From assembly GCA_019418025.1 (NCBI GenBank), contig DYCR01000032.1:1-24266 (forward strand): DNA of 24,266 nucleotides, read 5' to 3'. This document shows positions 15,401 through 23,593 of this stretch, piece by piece; position 1 is the first letter of the stretch; each line of letters opens with the position of its first letter. The notes under the pieces were generated by a model that saw only the letters and a list, made by a program, of their open reading frames with translations, did no database searches and had not been told where the DNA came from. The position numbers and the translations under genes were made by a program. This stretch comes from Clostridiales bacterium (GTDB lineage: Bacteria > Bacillota > Clostridia > Oscillospirales > Oscillospiraceae).

Positions 15401-17398
15401 TATAAAATTCTTTCCGGGGAGGGTAGCATTGTCAGCCTTAGCCTCCGCTCTGTTCCTGATCGTCAGCTGATCTGCATTTGCAGCGCCGAATGCTTTTGCA
15501 TCTACGATCACATCGTATTGGATGCTGTAAACTTCTCCTGCAGCCATATCGCCCACCGATAAGGTAAATTCCTTCTTATCCTCTGTAAATTGCAGCTTTG
15601 GCTCAGAACCATCCTCTTTATTGTACGCAATAGGCATTCCTTCTGCCCGCTTAGAGCGATACAGCTTAAAGGAGGTCTCATCGTAGCGGATATACGGAAG
15701 GATCTGTTCATTGGTACGCTTCAGGCTGTCCGTTAATGTCAGCTCGCCCAGAACGTGGTTATTGCTGCGTAATGCTTCAAACCATACCGTATAGGTCAGC
15801 CTGTGGCTTCCATCCTCCGGGTCGCGCACCGGCGCACCATGGGATTTCCTCATGTCCAGATTGGCCTTTGGTGTAAAATCTACAACAGAATCGTTCTTTT
15901 TAAAGGACTTGCTGAAAACCTCTGCCCTATTGCGCAGGGGCTTGTTTGTGATCTTATCTGCCTGCTGATCCGACAGCCTCACACGGTAAGTCAGGATTCT
16001 CTGCTCGTTGGCCTCCATATTGCCGATCCTCCAGACAATACTGCCCGGCTTCACGATCTCCGTGCCGTTTTCGGGAGGGATGGGCTGATCATCCGTGGGG
16101 GCAGCGCCCTGATAGATCTCGCCATGGGCCTTACCCTCGGCAATTGCCTCACGGGGAAATCCCTGCGATGTCAATACTGCGGGGCTCGGCGTAATGCCCA
16201 CATATTCTGCATACTCGCCGTTGATAACAAATTGGTCTACCACCTTGACATCCGGACTGCCGTCCTCACCGGCGGTCACTGTCAGGGTGTACTCCAGAAA
16301 ATGGTCTTTGTTTTCCGCAATCACATGTCTGGAAACCGCCTTCTTTACGGTAAGCTCGCCGTACTGTGCGATGGAGTCCGTGCCAAAGGTCGGCTTGATG
16401 TGGACATCTCCAAACACAATATCTATCGAAGCACCATCATTCGGAACTTCCGAAAGATTGATTTCACTCTGCACATAGAACGTACCGTCCAGGAAGCCGT
16501 CGTTGCTGCTCTGTAGCTCTTCCAGCCAAGACTGCTCGAAGGCCAGTGTGATAACATGCCCGGCGCTGGTGACGGTGCCGACGGTATGATTTGAATCATC
16601 CTTGATCTCGCCCTGTGCCACCGGATTTCGCATGATCTTCGGAATCTGGAAGCTCATCTGGGAGCCGCTGTTGATCAGCCGCTTGATCGGCACATGGTTA
16701 TATTCGATATCCAGCCGCAGGTTTGCATCGCCGGGAATCTCCACACCTTCCTGCATCTCCTTCCAGTCGGAACCGGAAGCGCTTGCCTTATCCTTGTAAC
16801 GCAGCCTTGCTTTGTTCACATACTGCTCTACATCGATGGGCGTATTCTCGTCGTCATCGTCATCATCGTCATCCACATCCGCAGATGCCGCATCCGTTGT
16901 TTCCTCCGGCTCCGTTTCCGTAGGTTCGGCTGCCGTTTCCTCAGCAGCCTTGGGCGATTCCTGCTCCTGAGTCATTTCCTCCAGCTCAGATGCAGAGGGC
17001 TGCACCTCTGCCGGCTCTGTCTGTGCCGTGGCAGTCGGCTCCTCTGCATCCACAGTCTCTGCCGGAATATCCTCCTGCTTTTTTCTGCAAGCCTCTGTAT
17101 GGGCATGCTCCGGAAGCTGGCAAATCAGGATCTTTTCCGTCCCCTGTGATTTCTCCGGCTCTGTGTTTTGCATTGGCTGTGCGCCCTCTGCAATCTGAGC
17201 GGCGTATTCCTGCTGATTGTCAGTCCCCTGCACATAACAGGCCTCTGTGTGCCGGTGTTCCTCCAGACCGCACTTGTTATCCATCGCAATTGCCGGAAGG
17301 GTCATTGCACCGATCGTCAAAACCGCCACAACACCGGAAAGCCCCGCAGCAATCGACTTCCATGTATATTGATGCTTATGATTTTTCCATTTATCCAT
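12410..17398 (-). CDS. large LPETG surface adhesin / pilus tip protein
   Basis: The 1662-residue cell-wall protein has a signal peptide (about 1-38, ending LPAIA). Two copies of C-x-L-x-E-H-x-H-T-E-A-C follow (43-54, 93-104), then an acidic, Thr/Glu-rich low-complexity stretch with eight Asp in a row (176-183). A long series of beta-sandwich domains of the isopeptide-forming or DUF11-like kind runs from about 190 to 1375. A SpaA domain follows (about 1378-1475, E-box near YQMRETRAPEGY) and a Cna-B-like domain (about 1500-1620). The sorting signal LPETG is at 1625-1629. The ATG at 17398 has AAGGAG 8 bases upstream; the longer frame would overlap the signal peptidase gene. Its position before the major pilin fits a tip adhesin. 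The binding partner is unknown. Confidence 0.88.
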   Translation of the reverse strand: MDKWKNHKHQYTWKSIAAGLSGVVAVLTIGAMTLPAIAMDNKCGLEEHRHTEACYVQGTDNQQEYAAQIAEGAQPMQNTEPEKSQGTEKILICQLPEHAHTEACRKKQEDIPAETVDAEEPTATAQTEPAEVQPSASELEEMTQEQESPKAAEETAAEPTETEPEETTDAASADVDDDDDDDDENTPIDVEQYVNKARLRYKDKASASGSDWKEMQEGVEIPGDANLRLDIEYNHVPIKRLINSGSQMSFQIPKIMRNPVAQGEIKDDSNHTVGTVTSAGHVITLAFEQSWLEELQSSNDGFLDGTFYVQSEINLSEVPNDGASIDIVFGDVHIKPTFGTDSIAQYGELTVKKAVSRHVIAENKDHFLEYTLTVTAGEDGSPDVKVVDQFVINGEYAEYVGITPSPAVLTSQGFPREAIAEGKAHGEIYQGAAPTDDQPIPPENGTEIVKPGSIVWRIGNMEANEQRILTYRVRLSDQQADKITNKPLRNRAEVFSKSFKKNDSVVDFTPKANLDMRKSHGAPVRDPEDGSHRLTYTVWFEALRSNNHVLGELTLTDSLKRTNEQILPYIRYDETSFKLYRSKRAEGMPIAYNKEDGSEPKLQFTEDKKEFTLSVGDMAAGEVYSIQYDVIVDAKAFGAANADQLTIRNRAEAKADNATLPGKNFIQGYQDDADISYKNWIQKGVSDPLAEDLTIDLPQSHVYDATGGNIVTDTAAPRSFKVPAGSYPYTVTFNRLGDWDITEAEISDTLSRKYVQYSGYLRVDAFNTKAQGGDPLGELVKTHWVKIDGLQSFRLRLTDIGFTDNSYAYRFTYHVTPVDTDSISKVNVGNSANIAGQVGKDGEEFQIGDFSSKVEITVQGGYSIQAGQEPWYHERANMTRSTWSKGAIHWGIKIDGTELREGTIIKNFVKNEHPHRERGKLYFREDSFVGIFKGKFPDGVQFNDYAGVQELANSGYVTQLPTNEYLEVTYKDELRFNQENTYSAVYMKMRKSVPLENGESIYLIVKTEPDPLPSGVRTKKVYTSYLDIGTSEDTMVNYGLAVKELYGGQNILKEFGTYFSFDGKKITNIKNGTHATYVPQANLKENGHYIAWASKVNYGGDLSGRYRVVDRIPKGTEIAFARLKWIGEETRDTGIQMAQIPNYKETLGADWTEHTIEAELDENLGSRTSYYYTNGDQVLWEVENLKAGHEMDVYAVDFQIVCRVTDPEVLQGGVEKEFVNQIDLYQTDGTHVDASSSGVRVSVRNIDKTADAQKNRVHFTIEVNQSGEDLILNGDTVTLVDEMSENLSLDVESIQVVNSVTKEPVSAKPALDGQTLMIQIPDDQALTITYTAHIHAVPDTNITLSNKAYWMGYPKQGGDSIVIEDFFYQIGGTAGGSGTPKVQILKYNQNDITEHLPGAQFRMEEGTMENGAFRGNGRVWVGTTGADGTITFGTGNHSGKAMQYNTVYQMRETRAPEGYVLDEEPHYFIIAKKVGDTYPEYPEGVHVHYASETHVYKAPNRKGEAVVEKRFENVDGTHIKPIPGQYHFGLFDNPEGSGKPLQTVILNFTETSSDQKGTFTDLNLDQQYYVFELDDAFQPIRAGAIGYVNGTPFDVSYQSDSGAQGHAVTNGSSITVTNKLCIDSLPETGGIGTDAFVFAGAMLMFSAVGMAFCQSQKRKNSN

Positions 17399-17412
17399 GG
17401 ATGCTGCTCCTT

Positions 17413-18009
17413 TCAGCGGATCTTGCCGATGTGCGCGAAGGGCCAAACACGCCACACGACTTTTCCAACAATTTGTTCCTGTGAGACACAGCCAACCGCT
17501 GTATTTCTGGAATCTACCGATGTCTCGCGGTGATCCCCCATTACAAAAAATTTCCCATCGGGCACCTGAAAGGGCAGCTCAATATCGGTATGCCCCAACG
17601 CCCGGTCGGAAAGATACGGCTCATTCAATTCCGTTCCGTTAACCGTGACCGTGCCTGCTTCATCGATATCGATCCAGTCTCCTGCACGTCCGATCACACG
17701 CTTCACGAGAATTTTATTATTGTGGTAAAATGCGATCACATCTCCCGAATCGATATCCGAATTTTTGATCGCAACCACAATATCGCCGCTTTGCACGGTC
17801 GGTTCCATGGATGTGCCATAAATCCGCAATACAGGCAGAAAAAGAGTCGCCAGTAACACCGCCGCGGCCGCAACCGTAATCAGGATATACACGGTCCGTC
17901 TCAGCGAAGCGTGATAGCGATCCTTATTTTGCACTCTTTTTAATTCCGCTTCCAGTGCCTCCGTCGTGGGGATTCCGGGAAGATCATCTTTTTTCATAGC
18001 ATTGCTCAT
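17413..18009 (-). CDS. lepB: signal peptidase I, pilus-operon copy
   Basis: The 198-residue type I signal peptidase is anchored by one membrane segment (about 39-60). Numbered from the first Met, the catalytic serine S67 is in YGTSMEPTV and the general-base lysine K103 in ILVKRVIG, and the GDHRETSVDSR box is present, so it should be active. The start is uncertain: the ATG at 18009 sits directly against AAGGA, and the next ATG (17997) is about 12 bases from it. Its stop codon adjoins the adhesin's ribosome binding site. A dedicated signal peptidase in a pilus operon recalls SipA of streptococcal FCT pilus islands. The likely role is processing or helping to export this operon's own pilins. Confidence 0.92.
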   Translation of the reverse strand: MSNAMKKDDLPGIPTTEALEAELKRVQNKDRYHASLRRTVYILITVAAAAVLLATLFLPVLRIYGTSMEPTVQSGDIVVAIKNSDIDSGDVIAFYHNNKILVKRVIGRAGDWIDIDEAGTVTVNGTELNEPYLSDRALGHTDIELPFQVPDGKFFVMGDHRETSVDSRNTAVGCVSQEQIVGKVVWRVWPFAHIGKIR

Positions 18010-18012
18010 TCC

Positions 18013-18429
18013 TTATTTCAGTGACAGCAGCCTCTTCAGGCCCTCTGACTCTTGCAGCACCTGATTGATTTTCCGGTTGGTCTGTTCCCAGTGGTCGTCT
18101 GCCTGTCTCCGGGCATCAGCAACCATGCGCTCACATTTTTCTTTTGTCCTGCGTTCCATTTCGGCACAAATCTGCTCCTGCTGTTCGCTGCGCAGCTTTA
18201 CGCTGTCAACGTACTGCTGGCAGGCAGCCTGTGCCGCTTCAAAGACGCCGTTGAGCGCCAGCGAAGCCTCTGCAATGGAGCCGGAGGTTTCCATCTTGAT
18301 CTGCCGATCGGCAAGCTTCTGATTTGCGATTGTTAATTCCTGCTGAAGGCGCTCGATTTCGCGATTCTGCTGTAACAGAATATCCAACAGCTCTCCGCGT
18401 TTCATTCTTCTTAATTCCTTATCCACCAT
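18013..18429 (-). CDS. coiled-coil protein, first gene of the pilus operon
   Basis: I do not recognise a named family for this 138-residue protein. It is nearly all charged helix: a coiled coil at about 12-45 (LLQQNREIERLQQELT...), a linker with small residues, then a second long helix (about 60-138). It has no signal peptide or membrane segment and should be cytoplasmic. It loosely recalls DivIVA-like or septum-site coiled-coil proteins, which is only a resemblance. I chose the ATG at 18429 because AGGTG lies 9 bases upstream; a GTG 4 codons earlier overlaps that site. Being first in the operon and coupled closely to the signal peptidase suggests a role in placing or scaffolding pilus assembly (inference). 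Confidence 0.75.
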   Translation of the reverse strand: MVDKELRRMKRGELLDILLQQNREIERLQQELTIANQKLADRQIKMETSGSIAEASLALNGVFEAAQAACQQYVDSVKLRSEQQEQICAEMERRTKEKCERMVADARRQADDHWEQTNRKINQVLQESEGLKRLLSLK

Positions 18430-18503
18430 ATCTGCTTTCACCTGTATAAAATATTTATCCGTTCTGAATCGTATATTCTTGGAATTTATATGATCGTGGA
18501 TGT

Positions 18504-18532
18504 ATTATACAAAACCACCCATTACACAAATC
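18504..18532 (-). promoter_or_regulatory. promoter of the pilus operon
   Basis: On the minus strand a perfect TATAAT lies at 18504-18509. The best -35 at 17 bases is GATTTG (18527-18532), which is poor. A perfect -10 with a weak -35 and repeats just upstream suggests that an activator is required. The predicted start lies about 65 bases before the coiled-coil gene. Confidence 0.6.
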
Positions 18533-18560
18533 ATTACATTTCGTCAAATCATGAATGGAA

Positions 18561-18600
18561 ATTGTTAAATTTTTACACTAATATTGTTAAATTTTTCCAC
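18561..18600 (-). repeat. two 18-bp direct repeats, 22-bp period, upstream of the pilus promoter
   Basis: Copies at 18561-18578 and 18583-18600 read ATTGTTAAATTTTTACAC and ATTGTTAAATTTTTCCAC on the plus strand (17 of 18 identical). The 22-bp step is two helical turns, so a dimer would meet both on one face. I see no third copy in the window. They are the best candidate operator for the BTAD regulator, since SARP-type proteins bind direct repeats with 11- or 22-bp periods (family knowledge). Confidence 0.7.
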
Positions 18601-18634
18601 TTATTTGGAAAGCCTGCGGCCGCTCTGTAAAAGC

Positions 18635-18674
18635 AAAAAACCATTACAGCTCAATGTGATGCTGCAATGGTTTT
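18635..18674 (-). terminator. intrinsic terminator after the EAL gene
   Basis: A 14-bp stem (18637-18650 with 18661-18674, one G-U pair), a 10-base loop and a run of six T on the minus strand. It begins 30 bases after the phosphodiesterase stop and isolates the c-di-GMP operon from the pilus operon. Confidence 0.9.
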
Positions 18675-18703
18675 GCCGGATGCTATGATGGGAATATTTA
18701 AAA

Positions 18704-21232
18704 TTAAACAAGCAGATGCTCGGTGCCTCCCACGACGGTATGGCCGAGGAAATACGCAATTGTTTTCACAAGCTCTTTGCCCATTTCCGTATTGCCCGGA
18801 TTGTCAATACCCACAAAGCCAACGGTCTTATGGTTCCGGATAATCGGATATACGATCCTCACCGCACCGCTTTCGTCATGGAGCTGCTCCGGGCTGCCCG
18901 AAAAATGGCTCTGGGAGGGTGCCTGTCCCTCAGCGCACCTTTCCCAAGTCAGGTTCCAACGATCCTGCCCACCGTCGGGCCGGAAGATATACGCTCTGTC
19001 ACCTTCGCAGAATTCTATCATGATCTTCAGCACCTCATAGACTGCCTTTTCCGGGTCCGAGGCACTGACCAAGATCCGGCAGGAATCCAGTACAGCCTGC
19101 TCAAGCCGCAGTCTGTTTTGAATTTCCTGACTGGAGGCCTCTTTCTCCGTAATGTCCACAGCGATTTCGACACGTGCCGTTTTCCCCCGCCATGGGACCA
19201 ACTTGTCCTTCAGTATAAAATGCTTATTCAGGAACTTATTCTCCCGTTCCCATACAAGAAACCGATCTTTGCTCAGCCGCTGATTCGTGCAGAAATCACA
19301 TGGCTTGTCTTTGCCTTGCAGCACCTTGTAGCATTTTCTGCCTTTATAATCATACACGCCTGTCACCCGCCGGCCCGATTCATTCAGATAGTACAGCTCA
19401 TAGGTGTTCAGATCACTGACATAGACGATCTCATCCATGCTCTCGGTAATATTGCATATGCCTTCATTGCACTGCCCCTTCAATCGCTGCTTGTTCTCGC
19501 TGAACCCTATCGACCGAATATGCGCTTCTTTTTTCAGACGCTCCTGATAAGCCTCGGATTCCTTCCGGATATAAAGCTCTTCAAAGGCCCAAGCGGTGCA
19601 TGGCTTTGCAAAGAAAAATCCCTGAATCAGATCCGTGTGCAGCTCCTGAAGTGCCGCAAGCTCCTCAATCGTCTCCACACCCTCACAGCAGACATCAACA
19701 TTTGCGCTGTGGGCCAGCTCGATCATATTTTTCAGCAGATGGAAATTGTAGGAATTGTACTGAACATGCTCGACAAAGCACCTGTCGATTTTCACTTCGT
19801 CGATCTCAATGCTTTTGAGATAGCTGAGACTGGAATATCCCGTTCCAAAATCATCAATGGAGATCCGGATGCCGTGGTGCTTCCAAATATAGAAGATCTT
19901 GTTAAAATGGGGATAATTCTGGAGCTGTCCGGACTCTGTCAATTCCAGAGTCAACGCCTCCCCCGGCAGCCCTTCCTTCTTCAGTATATCCAGCACCATA
20001 TCCGTCACATAGTTTTTCTTCAGCTGAACATAAGACATGTTGACGCTCATGTGCAAATCGGGAATGTATTGTCTCCATTTCCGGCACTGGGAGACCGCCG
20101 TTTCCAATATCCACTTCCCTACGTGGCAGATCAGCCCGGTCTGTTCCAGAAGTGGGATAAATTCATCGGGACTGACCTTTCCTCTTGAATAGGATTCATA
20201 GCGCAGCAGGGCCTCCACGCCATAGAGACTGAAATCCCGTCCGTTGACCTGCGGCTGATACTCCAGACGGAAGCCTCTGAACCCATCCATGATCGATGCC
20301 TTCATCTCCGCTACAAGCTCCACCTGCTTGAGATTTCTCTGGTAATCATCAGCAGAGAAGAAAATCATGCGATTCCTGCCCTCTCTTTTGGCCTGATCCA
20401 ACGCATTCTCCGCATACAGGTACAGCTCGCCGCTGTCTGTGCCCTCCCCACGGCAATAGCCCACCACACCGGCGGAAACCGTACAGATCTGCTCCAGTGA
20501 TTTTTGGATGGCGGCGTAAAAGGACACAACGTCCTCCCGCTGCTTTTGAATGAAGTTCACCGCAAAGCAGTCCCCTGCCAGACGGTACAGCCCCATGGGA
20601 TATTGGGCATTGGCATCCAGTGTTCCCGCGATCCATTTCAGGATATCATCGCAGAAGGCTCTGCCCCAGCTGAGGTTGAGATTCTTAAAATTGTCCAGAT
20701 CAAGGATCATCAGGTATCCGTCGGATGTCTTTAGATGCTGCTTCATATCCTCGGTCAGCTTTTCCGTGCCGCAAAGTCCCGTCAGTCCATCGATCATTCC
20801 GCCTGTTTCCATTTCGGAGATCCGCCCCACCAGAAGCAGGGAATGGGTATCCGCTTTCTCCCGAAGCACTCCCTTGACCCTGACCCAAACCTTATTTCCT
20901 CTGCGGTCCAGAATCCGATATGCAATATTGAAGGATTTGATCTTGCCGTCGAGAATCAGCCTGTAGTAATGATCCATCAGCTCCCGATCCTTCGGATAGA
21001 CGATATCATTCCAATCACTGAAATCATTGCCGTCCTCTCCTGCCGGCGGAATCGGATACTTTTCTCGGATTTTATCCGTCAAAAATACACGCTCGGAAGT
21101 CAGATCATAGATGTAGATATATTCATCCAAGCCATCATCAAAAAACTGAGCTGCCTCGATATACTGCCGGAGCCTTTCGTATATGTGCTTGTTTCGCTCA
21201 TTGGTGTTACCGGTTTTATCTTTTCCTCTCAC
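18704..21232 (-). CDS. cyclic-di-GMP phosphodiesterase (PAS-GGDEF-EAL-PAS-GAF)
   Basis: The 842-residue protein has no membrane segments. Domains: PAS/PAC (about 30-140), GGDEF-like (145-295), EAL (300-555), a second PAS (592-697) and GAF (705-835). The GGDEF motif is degenerate (R-L-A219-G-D-C-F223), so cyclase activity is lost. The EAL site looks complete: E340-A-L, N398, E430, D460-D461 (DDFGTGYSS), K481, E517-G-V-E520 and Q537 in QGFFFAKP. It should cleave c-di-GMP to pGpG. The second PAS carries P-C645-D-F-C648 plus C634. The GTG start has GGAGG 8 bases upstream. It lies 64 bases downstream of the cyclase gene, probably in one operon, so the two enzymes oppose each other. Confidence 0.9.
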   Translation of the reverse strand: MRGKDKTGNTNERNKHIYERLRQYIEAAQFFDDGLDEYIYIYDLTSERVFLTDKIREKYPIPPAGEDGNDFSDWNDIVYPKDRELMDHYYRLILDGKIKSFNIAYRILDRRGNKVWVRVKGVLREKADTHSLLLVGRISEMETGGMIDGLTGLCGTEKLTEDMKQHLKTSDGYLMILDLDNFKNLNLSWGRAFCDDILKWIAGTLDANAQYPMGLYRLAGDCFAVNFIQKQREDVVSFYAAIQKSLEQICTVSAGVVGYCRGEGTDSGELYLYAENALDQAKREGRNRMIFFSADDYQRNLKQVELVAEMKASIMDGFRGFRLEYQPQVNGRDFSLYGVEALLRYESYSRGKVSPDEFIPLLEQTGLICHVGKWILETAVSQCRKWRQYIPDLHMSVNMSYVQLKKNYVTDMVLDILKKEGLPGEALTLELTESGQLQNYPHFNKIFYIWKHHGIRISIDDFGTGYSSLSYLKSIEIDEVKIDRCFVEHVQYNSYNFHLLKNMIELAHSANVDVCCEGVETIEELAALQELHTDLIQGFFFAKPCTAWAFEELYIRKESEAYQERLKKEAHIRSIGFSENKQRLKGQCNEGICNITESMDEIVYVSDLNTYELYYLNESGRRVTGVYDYKGRKCYKVLQGKDKPCDFCTNQRLSKDRFLVWERENKFLNKHFILKDKLVPWRGKTARVEIAVDITEKEASSQEIQNRLRLEQAVLDSCRILVSASDPEKAVYEVLKIMIEFCEGDRAYIFRPDGGQDRWNLTWERCAEGQAPSQSHFSGSPEQLHDESGAVRIVYPIIRNHKTVGFVGIDNPGNTEMGKELVKTIAYFLGHTVVGGTEHLLV

Positions 21233-21266
21233 TCGCTTCCCCTCCGATTATCAATCTGCATGATGC

Positions 21267-21289
21267 AAAAACGCCTGCCACTGTCAGCG
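21267..21289 (-). terminator. weak hairpin plus T-run between cyclase and phosphodiesterase genes
   Basis: On the minus strand a 5-bp stem with one bulged G (21285-21289 with 21272-21277) is followed by five T. It is too weak for a full terminator, but it could lower read-through into the phosphodiesterase gene and so set the ratio of the two enzymes. Low confidence. Confidence 0.25.
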
Positions 21290-21296
21290 GGTATTT

Positions 21297-23558
21297 TTAC
21301 GACTGCTGCATCTGTTCTGCCTGCTGATCCTCCTCATAATGCTTGTATCCGTTTTTGGTATTCCTCTTGACCTGATAAAGTGCTATATCCGATTTTTGAT
21401 ACAGCTCTGTGAAGGTATGTCCGTCAACCGGCGCCCATGTAACACCCACCGAGGCCGACAGCGTAACCTCCTTGCCATCCTGAATATATGTTTTATGGAT
21501 CATATCGCAAAGCTCCTGAATCAAGGACTCTGCATACTGATAAGATGTAATATTCCGCAAAAAGACAACAAACTCATCTCCGCCGACCCTTCCGATGATA
21601 TCACTGGAGCGGAAACGCTTCTGCATCATCTGCGCCACGTCTACCAGTACCTGATTTCCGCAGATATGACCAAATGTGTCATTGATCTGCTTATAGTTAT
21701 CCAGATCGAACAAAATAAACACCTGTTTCTCTTCGGACAGATAGCCATAGGCCAGAGCCTCTTCGATCTTTTTCCGGGCGGTTGCCGCATTGTACAGCCC
21801 CGTCAGTCCGTCCCGCTCCGCCTGTTGCCGCAGCGCAATTTCCTTTCGCTTCTGGCGATCGATATCCTTGAATATCAGGATCATCCTCGTGGGCTTCGTG
21901 GGGTGACAATATCCGATGCAGGACACCCACCTGAAGCCTCCCTCCTGCTCCATCAGAAAGTGCGTATCTATCGTGTCCATCCCCTGATGGAATTTGCTTC
22001 TTATATTTTCAAGAGAAAGCTCCTTGACGACAAATTCCCTGTCGTTCGGACGGACCCATTTGATGATCTCTTCCTCCAGAAACCGGGTGTACGGGATCTG
22101 CAATTCCTTTCCGTTCCGCTCCAGCAGACGCTCGGTCTCAAGATCCACCTTTGCAATCAGCAGTGCCTTGGCTATCAGCGCATCCTGAAGCTCCTGCTTC
22201 CGTTTCGACTGCTGTTCTATTTTTTTAAGTTCTGTGATATCCTCCAGAAAACCGACTGTTCCCACGATTTTGCGGGATTCATAAACATTGTGCAGAGAGA
22301 GCCGGCACCATGTCACATCCAGACCGTTGTTGACCTGGATGTCCGCTGTCGCCGATGACTGTGTCCTTATTGCCGCAAACAGATCCATAAAATCGCCGAC
22401 GCTGTTTTGGGCGATGATCTGTTGCTCTACAAAGCTCTCAGGGGTCATGCTTTCCGAAATCCCCTGAAACAGCGGATTGGGAAAATCTGTTTTGAGTTTC
22501 AATTCTCTGCACTTCTGATCGTATTCAAAAATCGGCTGTTTGGAATACTCCAGCGCAATATGAAGAATCTCCAGATTGTTGCTCACCTCCTGATGAGCCT
22601 GCTGGATCTCCTTGTTTGCCTTACGGAAATACAGTGCAACACAGATCACCCATATCAGATAGCATGTGCTCAGGAAAAGGGTGTACCTGGTGTCCATGCG
22701 AAACAGGCTGTTCAGCGTTTCGCCCACGGAAGTATCCTCCATCGTGTAGACCACCTGCCAGTTTCGTGTGCCGATGGGCATGTAATATCCGTACCGGTTG
22801 TGGCCATTTTCACTATAGGAAAATTCCCCTTCCTGTCTCTGGGCAAAATCCTCCTTGATCTGCGAGATATCCTTGTCAATATCGGTCAGTGCCTCCAGAT
22901 CCTCCCAGAAATTCTGGTATTCACTGTCATCCGTTTCCAGCTGAAAAATACCGATGTAATTGCCGTTGGAATCCACAATATAGAGGTTTCCATCCGTTTT
23001 CATATATTTCTTTCGAATCGCCTCATTGATGTGTTCCAGATCGATAACCCCCAGAACTGCACCCTTGACCTGATGATCCTCGTCCCAAATCGGGCAGGCG
23101 AAAATCTGAACATACCGTCCCGGCAGTGCCTGAGACGGGTAAACCTCAGAGAAGGCAACGGTTCCGGTCATCACCGTTTGAAAATATTCCCGCTCTGCCA
23201 CATTGATTTTCGTGCCGATATTGCTGTATCCGTTTCCCGTGGAATCAACGACCGAGGTAAAGGTGAAAGAGTCCAGCTGGTTGGCGATTTTTAGGATATT
23301 GGAAACTTCGTCATCCCATATCGTGTCATACGCTTCTATCATATCCGCCGTCTCCCGCAGATCATTCACAAGAAGGCTGATGTAAGATGATGTATTTTCC
23401 AGTCTGATGCTGGTTTGATCACGGACGCTCTCCTTAAATTTCTGCATTTCCAGCTGTTCAATGGAACTGCGATAATAAAAAACCGACAGAACAATACCTG
23501 CCACCGATAATATCAGTAATACGAAGACCGCAGTATTTCTCCTAATCTTGGTCATCAT
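21297..23558 (-). CDS. membrane diguanylate cyclase (dCache-PAS-PAS-GGDEF)
   Basis: The 753-residue sensor makes c-di-GMP from two GTP. Membrane segments at 9-28 and 292-311 enclose an extracellular double-Cache sensor (about 35-285, with AEREYFQ near 121-127). Two PAS-like domains follow (about 325-450 and 455-580; the first has a PAC end at ITELKK), then GGDEF (about 590-745). The active motif G659-G-D-E-F663 is intact, as is the inhibitory I-site R650-S-S-D653 exactly five residues before it, so the enzyme should be active and product-inhibited. AGGGGGAA lies just before the ATG; a second ATG follows immediately. It is first of two genes, from the promoter at 23594-23622. The ligand is unknown; Cache domains often bind amino or organic acids. 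Confidence 0.92.
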   Translation of the reverse strand: MMTKIRRNTAVFVLLILSVAGIVLSVFYYRSSIEQLEMQKFKESVRDQTSIRLENTSSYISLLVNDLRETADMIEAYDTIWDDEVSNILKIANQLDSFTFTSVVDSTGNGYSNIGTKINVAEREYFQTVMTGTVAFSEVYPSQALPGRYVQIFACPIWDEDHQVKGAVLGVIDLEHINEAIRKKYMKTDGNLYIVDSNGNYIGIFQLETDDSEYQNFWEDLEALTDIDKDISQIKEDFAQRQEGEFSYSENGHNRYGYYMPIGTRNWQVVYTMEDTSVGETLNSLFRMDTRYTLFLSTCYLIWVICVALYFRKANKEIQQAHQEVSNNLEILHIALEYSKQPIFEYDQKCRELKLKTDFPNPLFQGISESMTPESFVEQQIIAQNSVGDFMDLFAAIRTQSSATADIQVNNGLDVTWCRLSLHNVYESRKIVGTVGFLEDITELKKIEQQSKRKQELQDALIAKALLIAKVDLETERLLERNGKELQIPYTRFLEEEIIKWVRPNDREFVVKELSLENIRSKFHQGMDTIDTHFLMEQEGGFRWVSCIGYCHPTKPTRMILIFKDIDRQKRKEIALRQQAERDGLTGLYNAATARKKIEEALAYGYLSEEKQVFILFDLDNYKQINDTFGHICGNQVLVDVAQMMQKRFRSSDIIGRVGGDEFVVFLRNITSYQYAESLIQELCDMIHKTYIQDGKEVTLSASVGVTWAPVDGHTFTELYQKSDIALYQVKRNTKNGYKHYEEDQQAEQMQQS

Positions 23559-23593
23559 ATTTCTTCCCCCTGCCTTGTGTTGAATTTTTTATA

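Noticed and set aside
16850..16880. Short repeat of GTCATC-like units as a possible microsatellite or phase-variation tract
   Set aside because: It encodes the run of eight Asp in frame with mixed GAT/GAC codons; units of three cannot shift the frame, so it is not an on-off switch.
18429..18441. Earlier GTG start for the coiled-coil gene
   Set aside because: The GTG lies inside the AGGTG that serves as ribosome binding site for the ATG four codons later.
18716..20188. Plus-strand open frame opposite the phosphodiesterase
   Set aside because: Antisense shadow; the minus strand has intact EAL motifs and a strong start.
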